In this document: piece after piece, positions 41,743-52,705 of the stretch | Layout of the letters: each line of letters begins with the position of its first letter | Numbering within the stretch: position 1 is the first letter of the stretch | Assembly: GCF_028009165.1 (NCBI RefSeq) | Contig: NC_079244.1 | Location: forward strand, 620,001-684,000 | Length of the DNA stretch: 64,000 nucleotides | From: Akanthomyces muscarius | Taxonomy: Eukaryota; Ascomycota; Sordariomycetes; Hypocreales; Cordycipitaceae | Reading direction: 5' to 3' | Notes under the pieces: model-generated | Told to the model about the DNA's origin: nothing | What the model saw: the letters and a program-made list of their open reading frames with translations, nothing else | Databases searched by the model: none | Translations under genes and position numbers: made by a program

Positions 41743-43521
41743 ATGACGCTCAATGATGCTCAAACGCACCATCGTACGGCGCAGGACGAGTTAGTGGACT
41801 CACAACTGGCCGCTGAAAACTTCTCCAACAAGGCGTGGAAGGACTGGCCCAACGCAGCCGGTGTAATGAATAACCCAATCGTGCCTTTATCCGTCCACTG
41901 CTCCTGATTTGGCTAACAGATGATGCAGTTTGCTGGCTCGAAGAGCACAGAGGCCGAATAGAGCTGCGTATTCAAGGCTCCATCGGAGACTGGGCCGCTG
42001 GTGCCTTGTATCGCACCGGACCCGGGCTCAACGCGGTCGAGAACACCAGCCACGGCACCTACTCAGTCTCGCACTGGTTTGACGGCTTCGGACACATACA
42101 CAAGTTCGACATCATCGCGCGTGGTAGCGGCAAAAGCGACTACGCCCCATCCGTCATATACTCGTCCCGGAGGCAGTCACAAGAGTTTATGGACAACATT
42201 AAGCGTAAAGGATGGCACTCTGGCAAATCGTTTGCACAGAAATCCGACCCATGCGTGGCTTGTTCGCAAAGATGACATCCTACTTTTCTCCGTCGGATCC
42301 GCAGGTGAACAATAACGTGGCCATCTACCAGAACTGCCCGGGTTTGCCACAAGTCGCAGGCCATCGCGGCAGTAGCAGAAACATCTTCGTCACTACCGAC
42401 TACAACACGTTCCAGGAGATTGACCCAGACACTCTGGCCCCCCTGGGCACCGTCAGTCAGAGCCAGGTACTTCATCGCGATCTCAAGGGCCCCCTCTCCA
42501 GTGCTCACTTTCAGCGGGATCCCGAGACGGGAGACATGTTCAATTACAACCTTGCGCCGGGCCGAACAAGTACCTACCGTATCTTTCGGGTCAACACTTC
42601 GACTGGGACGACAGACATTCTGGCCACGATCTTGGAGCCTGACCCCCCCCCCCCCCCGCGTACATCCACAGCTTTTTTCTCACCCAAAACTTTGTTATTC
42701 TCTGCCTACCCTCGGCGCACTTTTCATGGAACGGAATCAATAACCTACTCGAGGCCATAAAGCCCTTTGACAAGGTCGACCTCTGCAAATGGCTCGTGGT
42801 GGATCGCCGTCATGGCAAGGGCCTCGTCGCTCGCTTTTCGACGCTGCCGGTTTTTTTTTTTTCATTCGGTTAACGCCTTTGAAGAATGCGTGCAGGATGA
42901 GAACAACAAGTGGCGATGTGACCTCTGCCTCGACTACATCGGCTTCGAGACGACGGACATCATGACGGGGCTGTACTACGATGTCATCTTGGATCGCAAT
43001 GGGGCAGGAACAAAATTCTGGGTATCAGATGAGATCACCGGAAATCAAACCCTCGCTTCGTGCGGCAGCGGTTCAGGATGCCCCTGGATGGACAGGCGCC
43101 CAAAGCTGTGCACGGAGCAGCGGCGTATGAAGTGCTGTCAATCTTGAACCCCCACGCCGGCGAGCTTCCGACGATTAACCCAGCATATGCGTGCAAGCCG
43201 TACCGGTACGTGTTCGGCACATGTAATCGTGGTCTTAACACGGTCGCCGACGCCCTCGTCAAGACCGACCTCCAGACGGGCGATGCCCTCATATGGTGCG
43301 GCCTTCACGGCCACTCCCCAGGCGAAGCCATCTTCGTTGCCCGTCCCGGGACCGTCGACGAGGATGATGGGATTGTGCTCAGCATCGTTCTGGACGGCTC
43401 AGCACAAAAGTCGTACCTGCTGTGTCTCGACGCCAGATCGATGACTGAGTCGGGGAGGGCCGAGGCAGACTTTCCCATCGGCATAGGCTTTCACGGCTTC
43501 CATGGCGGCGTGGTAGAGTAA
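41743..43521 (+). pseudogene. Carotenoid oxygenase (RPE65 family) with four frame breaks
   Basis: Start ATGACGCTC at 41743; a first intron (donor GTGTAATG at about 41861, acceptor ACAG at about 41911) leads into GSIGDWAAGALYRTGPG and SHGTYSVSHWFDGFGHIH. Further blocks: PLSSAHFQRDPETGDMFNYN, SAHFSWNGINNLLEAIKPF, DLCKWLVVDRRHGKGLVARF and FGTCNRGLNTVADALVKTDL, ending GEAIFVARPG with GIGFHGFHGGVVE. The family cleaves carotenoids or stilbenes using Fe held by four His. Frame breaks lie near 42242, in a C15 run (42643-42657), in a T12 run (42851-42862) and near 43048. Two of the four are homopolymers, so sequencing error is possible; all four would have to be wrong for the gene to be intact. Confidence 0.82.
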
Positions 43522-43854
43522 CGCTATGCTACGAAGAAAAGAAAGACGCACTTTGGAAAGGTTAAACAGGGAAGCATGGTGCGGAACTAGTGTTGTTCAA
43601 TGAGCTGTAACTTGCAGCTGAAATAGCTTGTGTGAGGGGTTAGAAAGACTTATTCAATCTACCAAACGATCTTATAACAAACAGGACGCGTCCTTTCCAG
43701 CGTTATCTTTCCGAGCGAGGCACTAAATGCAGCCTTTTTATTAGCTGGTTTAAGTGTTAGGTAGGTGCTAAGCAACCTTTATAATAGTAGCTAAGACACC
43801 CTTAATGCACTGGTAGAGATTGAATAATAAAGACACGAAGCAAAAGTAATAAGC
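43522..43854. other. Intergenic, no gene seen
   Basis: 333 AT-rich bases between two convergent, disrupted genes. Confidence 0.5.
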
Positions 43855-44962
43855 CTAATTGTACAGAGTTTGCTGTATAGCCCACTCGGTCACTGTCGCT
43901 ACGGCGCGATGATCCAAGAACGTCGATGGCCCGGAGTGGCCCCCATCAAAAGTGATCACTTTAGATCGCTTCTTGTCGCAGAGTTTTGCGGCCAGTGCTC
44001 CATGTCTTATCAAAGGATCTTGCTTTCCTTGAACATGAACTGTCGGGATATGAATGCGTTCCTTGACAGTTAAAGGGTGAAAAATGCGCGGGAAGTCTTC
44101 CGCTTTGGCCCCCTTCCACTTTTCACCGTATTTTTCAGGATTTGGATCCATCGCTGTCACGTCTTCCACAAGATCCACCAGCTCATTGGCCGGTGCTTCT
44201 CTCTGCGATCGCAGGATGAGCATAGATCGGTGCCTTGGCGCCGCTATGCTTTTGTCGGAACTGCTCTTTTTGTCATTTGATGACTGAGACAGGTCGTCGC
44301 CGGTTGTTTCTGTCTCTTCCATCTCCTTGTCACTGCTATGTTTTTTTGTGCCTTTCAATTTGCCCTTGTTTGCCGGTTCTCCTCTCTCGTTCTTGTTGTA
44401 GAACTTGCTGTACTTTGCAATGTATTCCGAGTTGAAACTCTGATCCGGCGATACTGCTACAACGCAGCATATAAGGACAGCAAACCTAAATGGAGGTGGC
44501 TTATTTGGATGTCATATCTCAGGGTGTAACAGCATAGACATGGCAAGCGCCGCTCCCTGGCTTAGTCCCAGAACGCCATCGAAGGGTCCTTCGTCTTCTA
44601 TGATTTCGTAGATAAATGCCTGTGCTTTTTCAACACTCGGGGACAACATGCCCTCATGCCAATTAAAAAATGGCCTCTGCACGAAATCAGGGACGCCTGT
44701 GTGCGGCATTGTTAGCTATGATGGAAGGTCCTATCAACGTTATTTCTTCCGCCAATGCTCACTGGTTGCTTTCCTTCCTTCGTTTGGCCCATCAATGTAG
44801 ACAATCTCGTGCATCGACCCTAAAAGAGTGACGAGGGGGGCCATTTGCCTTTCAAACAGCTGAGCCGATAAGCCCCTGGGACGAATAGTAAGGTTAGCCA
44901 AAACAGTGATGCGCAGGAGATTGGTGGCATTGTTACCATGGATGTAGTGCAAGTATTCTCAT
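43855..44962 (-). pseudogene. FSH1-type serine hydrolase with one in-frame TGA
   Basis: Three exons: 44962-44937, 44875-44763, 44696-43855, with clean introns of 61 and 66 nt. Start MRILALHPWGLSAQLFERQM. The alpha/beta-hydrolase triad is recognisable: GPFDGVLGLSQGAALA (Ser), VHVQGKQDPLI (Asp) and TFDGGHSGPS (His). Between the Ser and Asp lies a charged, low-complexity insert of about 90 residues. A single TGA at 44514-44512 interrupts the third exon just after AMSMLLHPEI; the same frame continues with NKPPPFRFAV, a normal family block, so the stop is a point change (for example CGA to TGA). Family members are esterases, often linked to secondary metabolism. Either a recent pseudogene or a sequencing error. 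Confidence 0.8.
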
Positions 44963-45595
44963 GTTTGCGCAAATAAACGAACGGGCGAGATTTGCCCACA
45001 CGCCAGTTTAGAAAAGTACGAAGGCAGAGGTAGAACTAAGCCCGAAAACTCCGAATAGGAAATATACTTCTGCTGGCGAATGTGCAGGCAGAAGTGCGAG
45101 GGAGGGGACACCAAGGAGAGCGCTGACACTGCTTTCGCAGCTTGACGCCTGAACGCCACCAATAGCTGGGGGTACGGCACTTTCTCAGGGTGTATCAAGT
45201 TCTTTTTCTGAAAAGACGCCGTCGCATAAGTCCAGGCATATGGGAGGCGCAGTTGAGGGAGCTACATTGTCGGCTGTGGTGCTTACTTTAAGCCTCCTCG
45301 GCGTTGACCTCGGCCAGTTCTTTCCATGCAGCCGAATCTGCCCTTTACAAGCATGTATTTTTTTCTCCACATTTCGCCGTGTTGCTCAAGCCATATATGT
45401 CACTTTTTGTGTCCAAGTCCCGGCCACTATACTATGTCTTTCATTCTCGTGGCGTATGTGACTCGCCTCTCGTACTTTTCCAACATAAAGAACCAGTATT
45501 TCTTTTACGAATTGTCCCAAAGTTCTCCAGAGAGACTCAATTACTTTTCACCACTATTCAATTACAACCTTTCTTCTTTGAAAGCAATCGCCATA
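44963..45595. other. Intergenic, probable divergent promoter
   Basis: About 630 bases between a minus-strand and a plus-strand start; CT-rich leader sequence at 45480-45590. No gene seen. Confidence 0.5.
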
Positions 45596-45981
45596 ATGAG
45601 ATTTGTTATCGTGGCGGCACTGGCATTCGTCTCTTCCGCCGTCGCCCAGACGCGAGATGATGTTCCTGTGTGCGCGAGAGGTTGCATTGAGACATCTACC
45701 AGAAAAGTGACAAACTGCAACTTTAATGACATCAAATGCTGCTGTAAAAAGGAGAATCAAGACAAGATTCTCAATGATTCACTCAAGTGCGTTGTTGACA
45801 GTTGTGGCCTTGATGTGGCTATCAGTAAGTATTTTGTTCTTCTACTTATCCTTTCTGTCTCACCTTTGTCCATCACATAAGAGCATGGGAGAATCATGGA
45901 AGGAGAAGATCAATTAACAGTGAGAAACTCACAGACAAGGTCAAGCCTGCCACCGAGGCCCTTTGCAAGGCGCAGGGTTAG
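45596..45981 (+). CDS. Small secreted CFEM protein
   Basis: 91 aa in two exons (45596-45824 and 45935-45981) with a 110-nt intron. Signal peptide MRFVIVAALAFVSSAVAQ. The mature part follows the CFEM pattern: DVPVCARGCIETSTRKVTNC, then DIKCCCKKENQDKILNDSLK, CVVDSCGLDVAI and, from exon 2, ALCKAQG. Nine Cys are present, one more than the usual eight, because of a CCC triplet. An Asp between Cys3 and Cys4 (NFNDIKC) could bind haem iron as in some Candida CFEM proteins. No GPI signal. Possible roles are haem or iron capture or host interaction. Confidence 0.88.
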
Positions 45982-47189
45982 AACACACCCGCTGCACAGT
46001 GTTGGCCAACGTGAGCCTGGGCTTGAAACTCTCCATGCATGAGTGTGTTCGTTGTCTAAACTCAGAAGGAGCAAGAGTTAAATCTATGAGAATAAAAACA
46101 TTCAATCCTTGGCGAGCTCTGATTTTTAGATCCATAATACAACTATGCCAACTTTTGTCATTGCCCTTCTGCGACGAGGTGAATCGCATCAGCCCGACTT
46201 TGATTAACTATTATCGGGCCAATTTTCACGCATTCGCTTCTTGGCCTTAAATTTTGTTGGTGTCTGCAGGAGGAACGCAAAGGCTCGGTTTTCGGGTTGG
46301 GCATGGAACTCGTGGTTTATGCGGTTTTATTGGGGGTGGGTAGTGTCGCCCGGTTTACTGTGCATCTATACTTGGAGCGGCCGCATTCAACGCTCTTTGC
46401 CTTTAGTGTTGATCGTCCGCTACTGTGAAAAACTAAAGAAACACTAGGTTTTTCCATCGCGCGGATGCGCGACCAGCTAGATGCAGCTTGAAGGTACCAC
46501 CTGAGACTTTGCCAGCATCGGACAATGAAGCTTTATAAGAGCAGGATTAGGTTACAACCTGGTACTCTAAAGCGACAGTGTTATTCTTTCCTATTGAGGC
46601 TACCCGGCGCCTTTCTCAGGATGGGCATGGAACCTGGCAGGGGGCAAGCACGTGCTGCTACTCACTGTACCATGGGAGGTCTCTTGGGCCGAATACTCAA
46701 CGCCAGCCCGTTTATTTGGTTCCAGATCAGCTTCAACTACGGTACTTGAGCTGCGTGCAACAAACATCACTGTCTGCTCGTCGCGAGCGCCGCATCCAGT
46801 TGACGCGTGTGGCTACTGATCCTAGCCGAGCCCTTGTTGTTTCTTAAATCTGCTTCGGCCGGTTTCCTTCGGCCGGTTTCCTTCGGCCAATTTCCTTCGG
46901 CCAGTTTCCTTCGGCCAGTTTTCCGTCGCCCGCCCGGGTGCTTTCCTCGGCTTGGCCCAGAAATCCAAAATTGGCATGCCACGTCACGCGCTCACGTCTC
47001 CCACATCTTCGCATGGGGTAACGTAGAATCCTTCACATGCCACTGGTAGTGAGAGTAAAAGCGAAAAGCCATTCGTTGCGCTTCTTGTTGTTCGAAACGT
47101 GCAGCAGATACTGAAAGCTTTCATTCTAGGCTCAACCAAGTCTCATAAACGATTACCTCGATATCGCGCGTTGCTTGTCCTTGGAAACC
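45982..47189. other. Intergenic, holds a minisatellite
   Basis: About 1.2 kb with no supported gene; the 14-bp minisatellite at 46861-46930 is listed separately. Confidence 0.5.
46861..46930. repeat. 14-bp minisatellite, five units
   Basis: Units of GGTTTCCTTCGGCC with variation in the first two bases (GG, GG, AA, AG, AG); the last is degraded. A partial unit precedes it at 46853. Confidence 0.9.
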
Positions 47190-48224
47190 ATGACAACCTC
47201 AAACCTTCTGACTACGCGCCCTCCCGACGACTATATTTTCGGACCGACCGCGAAATGCACTCTCGAGACATGTTCTGTTGAATGGAGCACTTATAAATAT
47301 CGGCCATCATTGCCAGCCAATATTACTTTATTGATTATCTTTATAATTACTTGGAATATACACGTCTTCCTCGGAATACGCTGGAGGACAGTGTGGTTTA
47401 TGAATTTTATGATGATAGGATGTGGTTCTGAGATTATTGGGTATATCGGCCGTATCCTTATGTGGAAAAATCCGTTTGGATTTCCAGGTTTCATCCTACA
47501 GGTCATCTTTATTACTGGAGGGCCAGTTTTCTTCTCAGCGGCAATCTACATCACTCTATCGGTAACGTACGACTATCTCTACTCACAAATAAAGAGTGTC
47601 GCCTGCTGCCACTGTACCTTCTACTTTTATAGAGCTAACAGGCAATAGGATAGAGCAATTAGCCCCTGAGCTCTCTCGCCTAAAGCCGGCGATATTTTAT
47701 TGGATTTTTATTTCTGCTGATATTATCTGCATGGTGCTGCAGGCGAGCGGCGGTGCCTTGTCTACCATTAGCTATGGAGCAAGTGAAACCGGCGTCAAGG
47801 TGGCTTTAGCCGGCTTGGCCGCACAAGTCATTTTTCTTTTCGTGTTCTGTATTTGCTTTGGTGATTATATGATTCGATATTTCAAAAGTAGCACAACGCC
47901 ACCTATGACTCCAAAGCTACAAACATGCTTCAGCTTCCTGGCTCTTGCTGTTACTTGTATTCTTGGCCGGTGCTGCTATCGATGCTATGAGTTGAGTCAA
48001 GGATACAGAAATTCTACTGTTATCACTAATGAGGGTCTTTTTATTGGTTTAGAAGGAGTGTATGTTCTATGATCATCAATCCTGTTAATCTGGCCATCTA
48101 TTAATATTCGAGCAGTCTTGTCCTAATTGCCGTTTTCGCGCTTGTTATAGCACATCCAGGCCGCATGTTCGAGCCTGTCAACAAGCCAACATCTGGACCA
48201 GAATCTCCGTCTATCAAAAAATGA
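47190..48224 (+). CDS. RTA1-like lipid-translocating membrane protein
   Basis: 298 aa in three exons: 47190-47566, 47649-48059, 48116-48224; introns 82 and 56 nt (donors GTACGA and GTATGT). Splicing restores TLSVTIEQLAPELSRLKP and LEGVLVLIAVFALVIAHPGR across the junctions. At least seven hydrophobic segments are visible, with the family block FISADIICMVLQASGGALS at about residue 155. The RTA1 family includes proteins tied to resistance to 7-aminocholesterol and to phospholipid flip; many fungal members are unstudied. It is transcribed away from the CFEM gene and convergent with the epoxide hydrolase. Confidence 0.88.
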
Positions 48225-48542
48225 GATTATTATTCAGAGCCTGAATATTTGAAGTGGGGTTGCTTATAGACCTAAAGGTTACTTATTTCTAAGTTAAATT
48301 ATATTCTATAGGTTAAATATTAGTTTTGCTAGTAGATAACAAGGCAGTAGCTACGTAACTCGACCGTCTCAGTTTTCACACATCATGTGGCTGGCTGCAA
48401 ATTTATCAGTCAATCAGACTTTAAATATACCGTCTTTAGTTGTTAGTCACTACTAGTACTATTTACTATAGACCTCGTCACTTTATCACCCATTTATAAT
48501 AATAGCTTAATTACTAAGAGTATAAAGCTGGTGGGTTTCAGT
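48225..48542. other. Intergenic, no gene seen
   Basis: 318 AT-rich bases between convergent genes. Confidence 0.5.
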
Positions 48543-49926
48543 CTAGCTTGTGATTAAATCGAAGAACTTTCGAGTGTCGTCAACCCAACACTTTGGCTGA
48601 GACACAGCTGGAAAATGGCCCCCAAAGTCGTGACCTGAGAAGTAAACCACGTTGGCGACACGCTCGATCCAATCTCTGGGCTTGAAGTACCCGCTGTCAG
48701 CTTTTCCCATCTAATCACAGTCTTATATATTCGATTGAAGGGTTCAATGGGGCAAAACTTACAGCAAAAGGAAAATCTTTCATCTCAGGATATGGTCCGC
48801 TTGGATTCAGCCATTGGGAGACTCCTGTTGGGACGCTCGTGCGTGGAAAGTCCATGAGACCAGGCTAAGATTTGACGTCAGTTCACGATCTATTAGAGAG
48901 AAAGGTTAGACCCTGTACCTTGTAAAACTCCTTGTATGTCCTCAAGTTTCCATATGTACCCTGAATCCAGAGTAGCATCGTAGACGTAATCACCTCGTCG
49001 TACGAGTATGCATATCCATCACTAACGGTGTGCATCAAGTGCCATATCCAGCCCGCGTAGCCGACAGGAGAATCCGACATAGCTAAAGCTAACGTCAATG
49101 GTGCTTGTGCCTGGATAGCAGCATATGCAGCGTGGCCATTCATATAGGCCTGCAGAGATTGTAGGTACGTGGCTTCTTGTGAGGTCGTCTTATTGCTCTT
49201 CAGACGATCGAAGTCGTCCGGAGTAGGCTGGGGAATAAAGAAGTCGGTCATATGACCGATGATGTTCTCTCCCACATCCTCCACCATCCACATACCTACT
49301 TGCCAACCTAAATCTGTGGTGGCTATGCCGTAGCGCTTGTATCCGAGGATGGCCATAAGCTTGTCGAACACGACAGCCATCTCACGAGGGCCGAGGCCGG
49401 AGATGGGCGGAGATGGACTGAAACCAAAGCCGGGAATGTCAGGCGCGACAGTATGAAAGGATTTGGTGGATATATTCTCGGGCGAAGTCAGTGGTTTGAT
49501 GACCTTGGCCCACTCCTGATGGGTAGAAGGCCATCCATGCAGGAGAAGCAGAGGCACAGCGTTTTCATCACTCGATCTTTCATGGACAAAGTGTAGAGGA
49601 AGCTCAGCGTCGTAGCGGCTCGTTTTCGGAATCGTCACTGTGTAGTGAGAGAAGTCTGAGTTCATCTTTTGCTGAACTTCGTACCAATCAAAATCTTCAG
49701 CCCAGTATTTGGCCAAGGCAGATATGGTTTTAGCTGGAGGCCCATCGGACCATTCGCTATCGCTGCTATTGCTCAGGTCGATAGAAGGCTTGTAGTTTCG
49801 CACCCTGACTCGGGTCTGCTGAATGAACTCGGGAGTCAACGCGAGCTCATATGGCTGTGGTACTGGACCCGAATGAAAGGGAAATGGCGCAGCATTGCCC
49901 AGCGCTGTGTCCAGTATAAAAGACAT
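48543..49926 (-). CDS. Epoxide hydrolase (EHN domain, microsomal type)
   Basis: 425 aa in three exons: 49926-48919, 48864-48763, 48710-48543, with introns of 54 and 52 nt. The N-terminal EHN domain (about 15-120) has FDWYEVQQKMNSDFSHYTV. The alpha/beta-hydrolase part carries the oxyanion-hole motif LLLLHGWPSTHQEW, a nucleophile elbow YGIATTDLGWQVG with the expected Asp, and a catalytic-His region GHDFGGHFPAVSQP in the last exon. Start MSFILDTALGN has no obvious signal peptide. It should hydrate epoxides to diols; such enzymes act in detoxification or secondary metabolism. Confidence 0.9.
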
Positions 49927-50501
49927 GATGAGCTAATTTCAGAAAGGGAGGAACAAAGAAGCAAGCAATTCGATGAGTGGACTGTTGATTTTGTCTGGTT
50001 TAGAACTACACCACCGAGGCAGCATGCCCCTCAGCTTATATACATTTTCGGAGCTTTGCCCAGGGCCCACAGTTGCGGAAATCAATGGCGTTAGCATGTA
50101 GCTTCTGATGCTTAGCAATGCGATTATATATTGAGAAATTAAGCAGCGCTGTTCTGTGTGCCCTGTAGCATGATGAACTGTGCATCTGCGAATAACCCCT
50201 GCCATGTTTCCAAAGAGCGCGCGATGATGGTACGGGTCAGCTTTGCGCTAAGCCCTGAGTAGTTCTAGCGCCGGACTACAGGGCACGGAGTCTGACAGGA
50301 GACGGACGAAAAAGAGCGGACGAAGACTAGCGGATGAAAACCAACGGACGAAGAAACTATGAACCGTAAGCAACGGACGAGAGGAGGCAAAACAAGGCAG
50401 ATGACCACGGAAACAACGGACGGAAAGACAACGGCCGGATTTTGGACCGAAAGGAACAGAGAAACAGACGAAATCCAGAAGCAATCATAGTCAGCTAAGC
50501 C
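49927..50501. other. Divergent promoter between epoxide hydrolase and Zn2Cys6 factor
   Basis: 575 bases that carry six CGGACGA-like repeats (separate entry). No gene seen. Confidence 0.6.
50302..50424. promoter_or_regulatory. Six-copy CGGACGA motif array
   Basis: ACGGACGAA 50302, GCGGACGAA 50316, GCGGATGAA 50330, ACGGACGAA 50344, ACGGACGAG 50373, ACGGACGGA 50416. CGG is the half-site read by Zn2Cys6 proteins, and a Zn2Cys6 gene starts 78 bp downstream at 50502. Autoregulation or control of the divergent epoxide hydrolase is possible but not shown; it could also be a simple decayed minisatellite. Confidence 0.5.
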
Positions 50502-52582
50502 ATGCGTAATCCTCCGGCAACACTGCGACACAAATTCCGCAAAGGCACGCACAGCTGCGGCGAATGTCAGTCTAGCTCGCTGCCGAATTGGTCTTCCACG
50601 CATCATTCTACTGGTTCTAACCTTCGATAATAGGCCGCAGACGCAAGCTGAAGTGCACCCTTAGCCCGGAAAGCACCGTCTGCACGAGCTGCCAACGGCG
50701 CGGCATCCAATGCATACCCCAGGAAATGGGACTACCTGTTGCCAAAGCAGCTTCAAATGAATGCAGATCAAAGTCCTCGGGAGTAGTCGTTTTGCAAAAG
50801 CCAAAGACACAACCCGAGCGCTTGGAGAAGCAGGCAAACAAGGTCACCGTCGCTGACAGGTGTTTGGCCTCCTCGGTCAGCCCAGATTCGCCTGTTGATG
50901 CCGTCCCAAGATCTCTTCAGGCCAGTCTTCCGTCATCATCGGACGAACAGACATGGCCGGCGCGCCAGTCACAGTGCTCAGCAGGAGACGCGTCGTTCAT
51001 GAACCCTGATGTGCTGGGTCGTACTGTGGCGCACAACGCAAAGGTGGTTACGGCGTTGGAAGAGGGCCGCTACTTCGATGGCCCTTTGACTAGCAGCATA
51101 CCTTCGCTTCGTCAAAATTCTCAGACGAGTGCCCATCACGACATTTCAGCTCGCCTTTGCTCTTTCCTTCCTCCAGAATCTACAGCCTCGATCCTTCTCA
51201 CGAACGGCCCGTCTGTGTTCCTCGACCTCTTCAATTCTTCGCAGCACTTCCGAAAGCTACAAAAGACCGACCATCCCGCTCTAGTAGCTAACCGGCTTAT
51301 GATGCTCGCTCTCTGCCTTCAGCAGCTCCCGTCCTCATTCGATCAATCCTCACTCGTCTTCCAACCCGCTTTGGTCACTCCAAACCTCAGCTCGAGAAGC
51401 CGCAGTAGTGTTGTCATTTGCACCTGGGTAGAGGCCGCCAGCTGCCTTGTTAGCTGCAACGATAACCTCATATCAAATGCAGAAGGTCTCGAGGCTCTCA
51501 TTTTGCAGGCCACCGTCCAAGCCGACGGTGGTCATCTTCGAAAAGCTTGGATGACTGGTCGCAAAGCTATATCCATGGCGGTCATGCTCGGACTCCACCG
51601 GGTGCAGCCAAACTCGGCCACTTTCCTGAGCTCCTGTATCCCTGGTGAAGTTGTGTCGAGCCAAATGATCGACTCACTATGGTTTCGCTGCAACTGCATT
51701 GACCGCTATGCTTCCCTCGTGCTTGGACTTCCTCCTGCGTCGAATGACCTCGACTTTGCCTCCGAGGCAAGGATGCAAGACAATACACCAAACGAATATT
51801 TGGGCAAGACATATGCCGTCTGTTCTGGCCGTATATGTGAGCGAAATGAAAAGTTGGCAGCCGGCCACGACGGTCGGGTATTGACGGAGGAAATCGAGAA
51901 CGAGCTTGAGCACATAGCCCACTTCGTGGACGACACATGGTGGGATTCGCCTAGCCTCTGCGTAGCGGGGACTGCACTTTCTGATGAACTGATGGTTCTG
52001 AATCTGCAAGTGAGGTATTACACTCTGACCGTGATGCTGCAGCTACCATATATGCTGCAGCAAAAGGCGGGCCAATATCCCGCCGCGCATGAGCGTAGCT
52101 GCAAGACCTGCATGCAAGCCTGCCGCTCGGTCATCCATCGCTTTGTCCGCTTCCGAAACATCTACAAGAGCTCCACCACAGGGCGCCAGATCGACTACGC
52201 GGCACTGTTGTCATGCATGGCACTTCTTCAAGGGCATATAGTATTGTGGCGCCAGGCCCGACAGAGTAAAGCTCACAGTCTTCAACCTCTTGACGAGGAA
52301 CTAGTCGACACAGCGAGACAGACCATGCAGCATATCGGTGTTATGAATGGAAACGACACGCTGTCGTGCGAGTTTGCAAAGACTATTTCCAACCTATTAG
52401 CCTACTTGCGGAGTCATGGCAAAGGAAACAACGGTGGCCTGGATAGCTATTTTGCAGAGCCGAGCGTAAGAATGACTGAGCAGCAGGCGATGCTTCCCCC
52501 GACCAGCCCCTATAGTATACTATTTGACGGTTTTAGTCTAGATCCAAGCCTTATATTTCCATTCATAAGCACTGATATTTAA
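50502..52582 (+). CDS. Zn2Cys6 transcription factor with fungal-specific regulatory domain
   Basis: 670 aa in two exons (50502-50565, 50634-52582). The 68-nt intron cuts the zinc cluster itself; splicing gives HSCGECRRRKLKCTLSPEST then VCTSCQRRGIQCIP, a complete six-Cys cluster at residues 19-46. The middle-homology region lies around residues 200-480: EGLEALILQATVQADGGHLR, KAISMAVMLGLHRVQPNSAT, SLWFRCNCIDRYASLVLGLP and later TVMLQLPYMLQQKA. The divergent epoxide hydrolase gene is a natural candidate target. Confidence 0.9.
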
Positions 52583-52705
52583 CGATTGAAGTGTCAAGTA
52601 GTTAAAATGATCATTTCAAGCTTCATTTATCATTAAGATACTATATGAATCACATCAACTATCCTGATTACCAGTGTCTGCGTGGTGTTCGTTCCGTACG
52701 CCGTG

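Noticed and set aside
43183..49128. GCATATGC at 43183 and 49121 as outlying members of the array
   Set aside because: Both lie in ordinary coding sequence of unrelated genes and are isolated; two chance copies in 56 kb are few enough to ignore.
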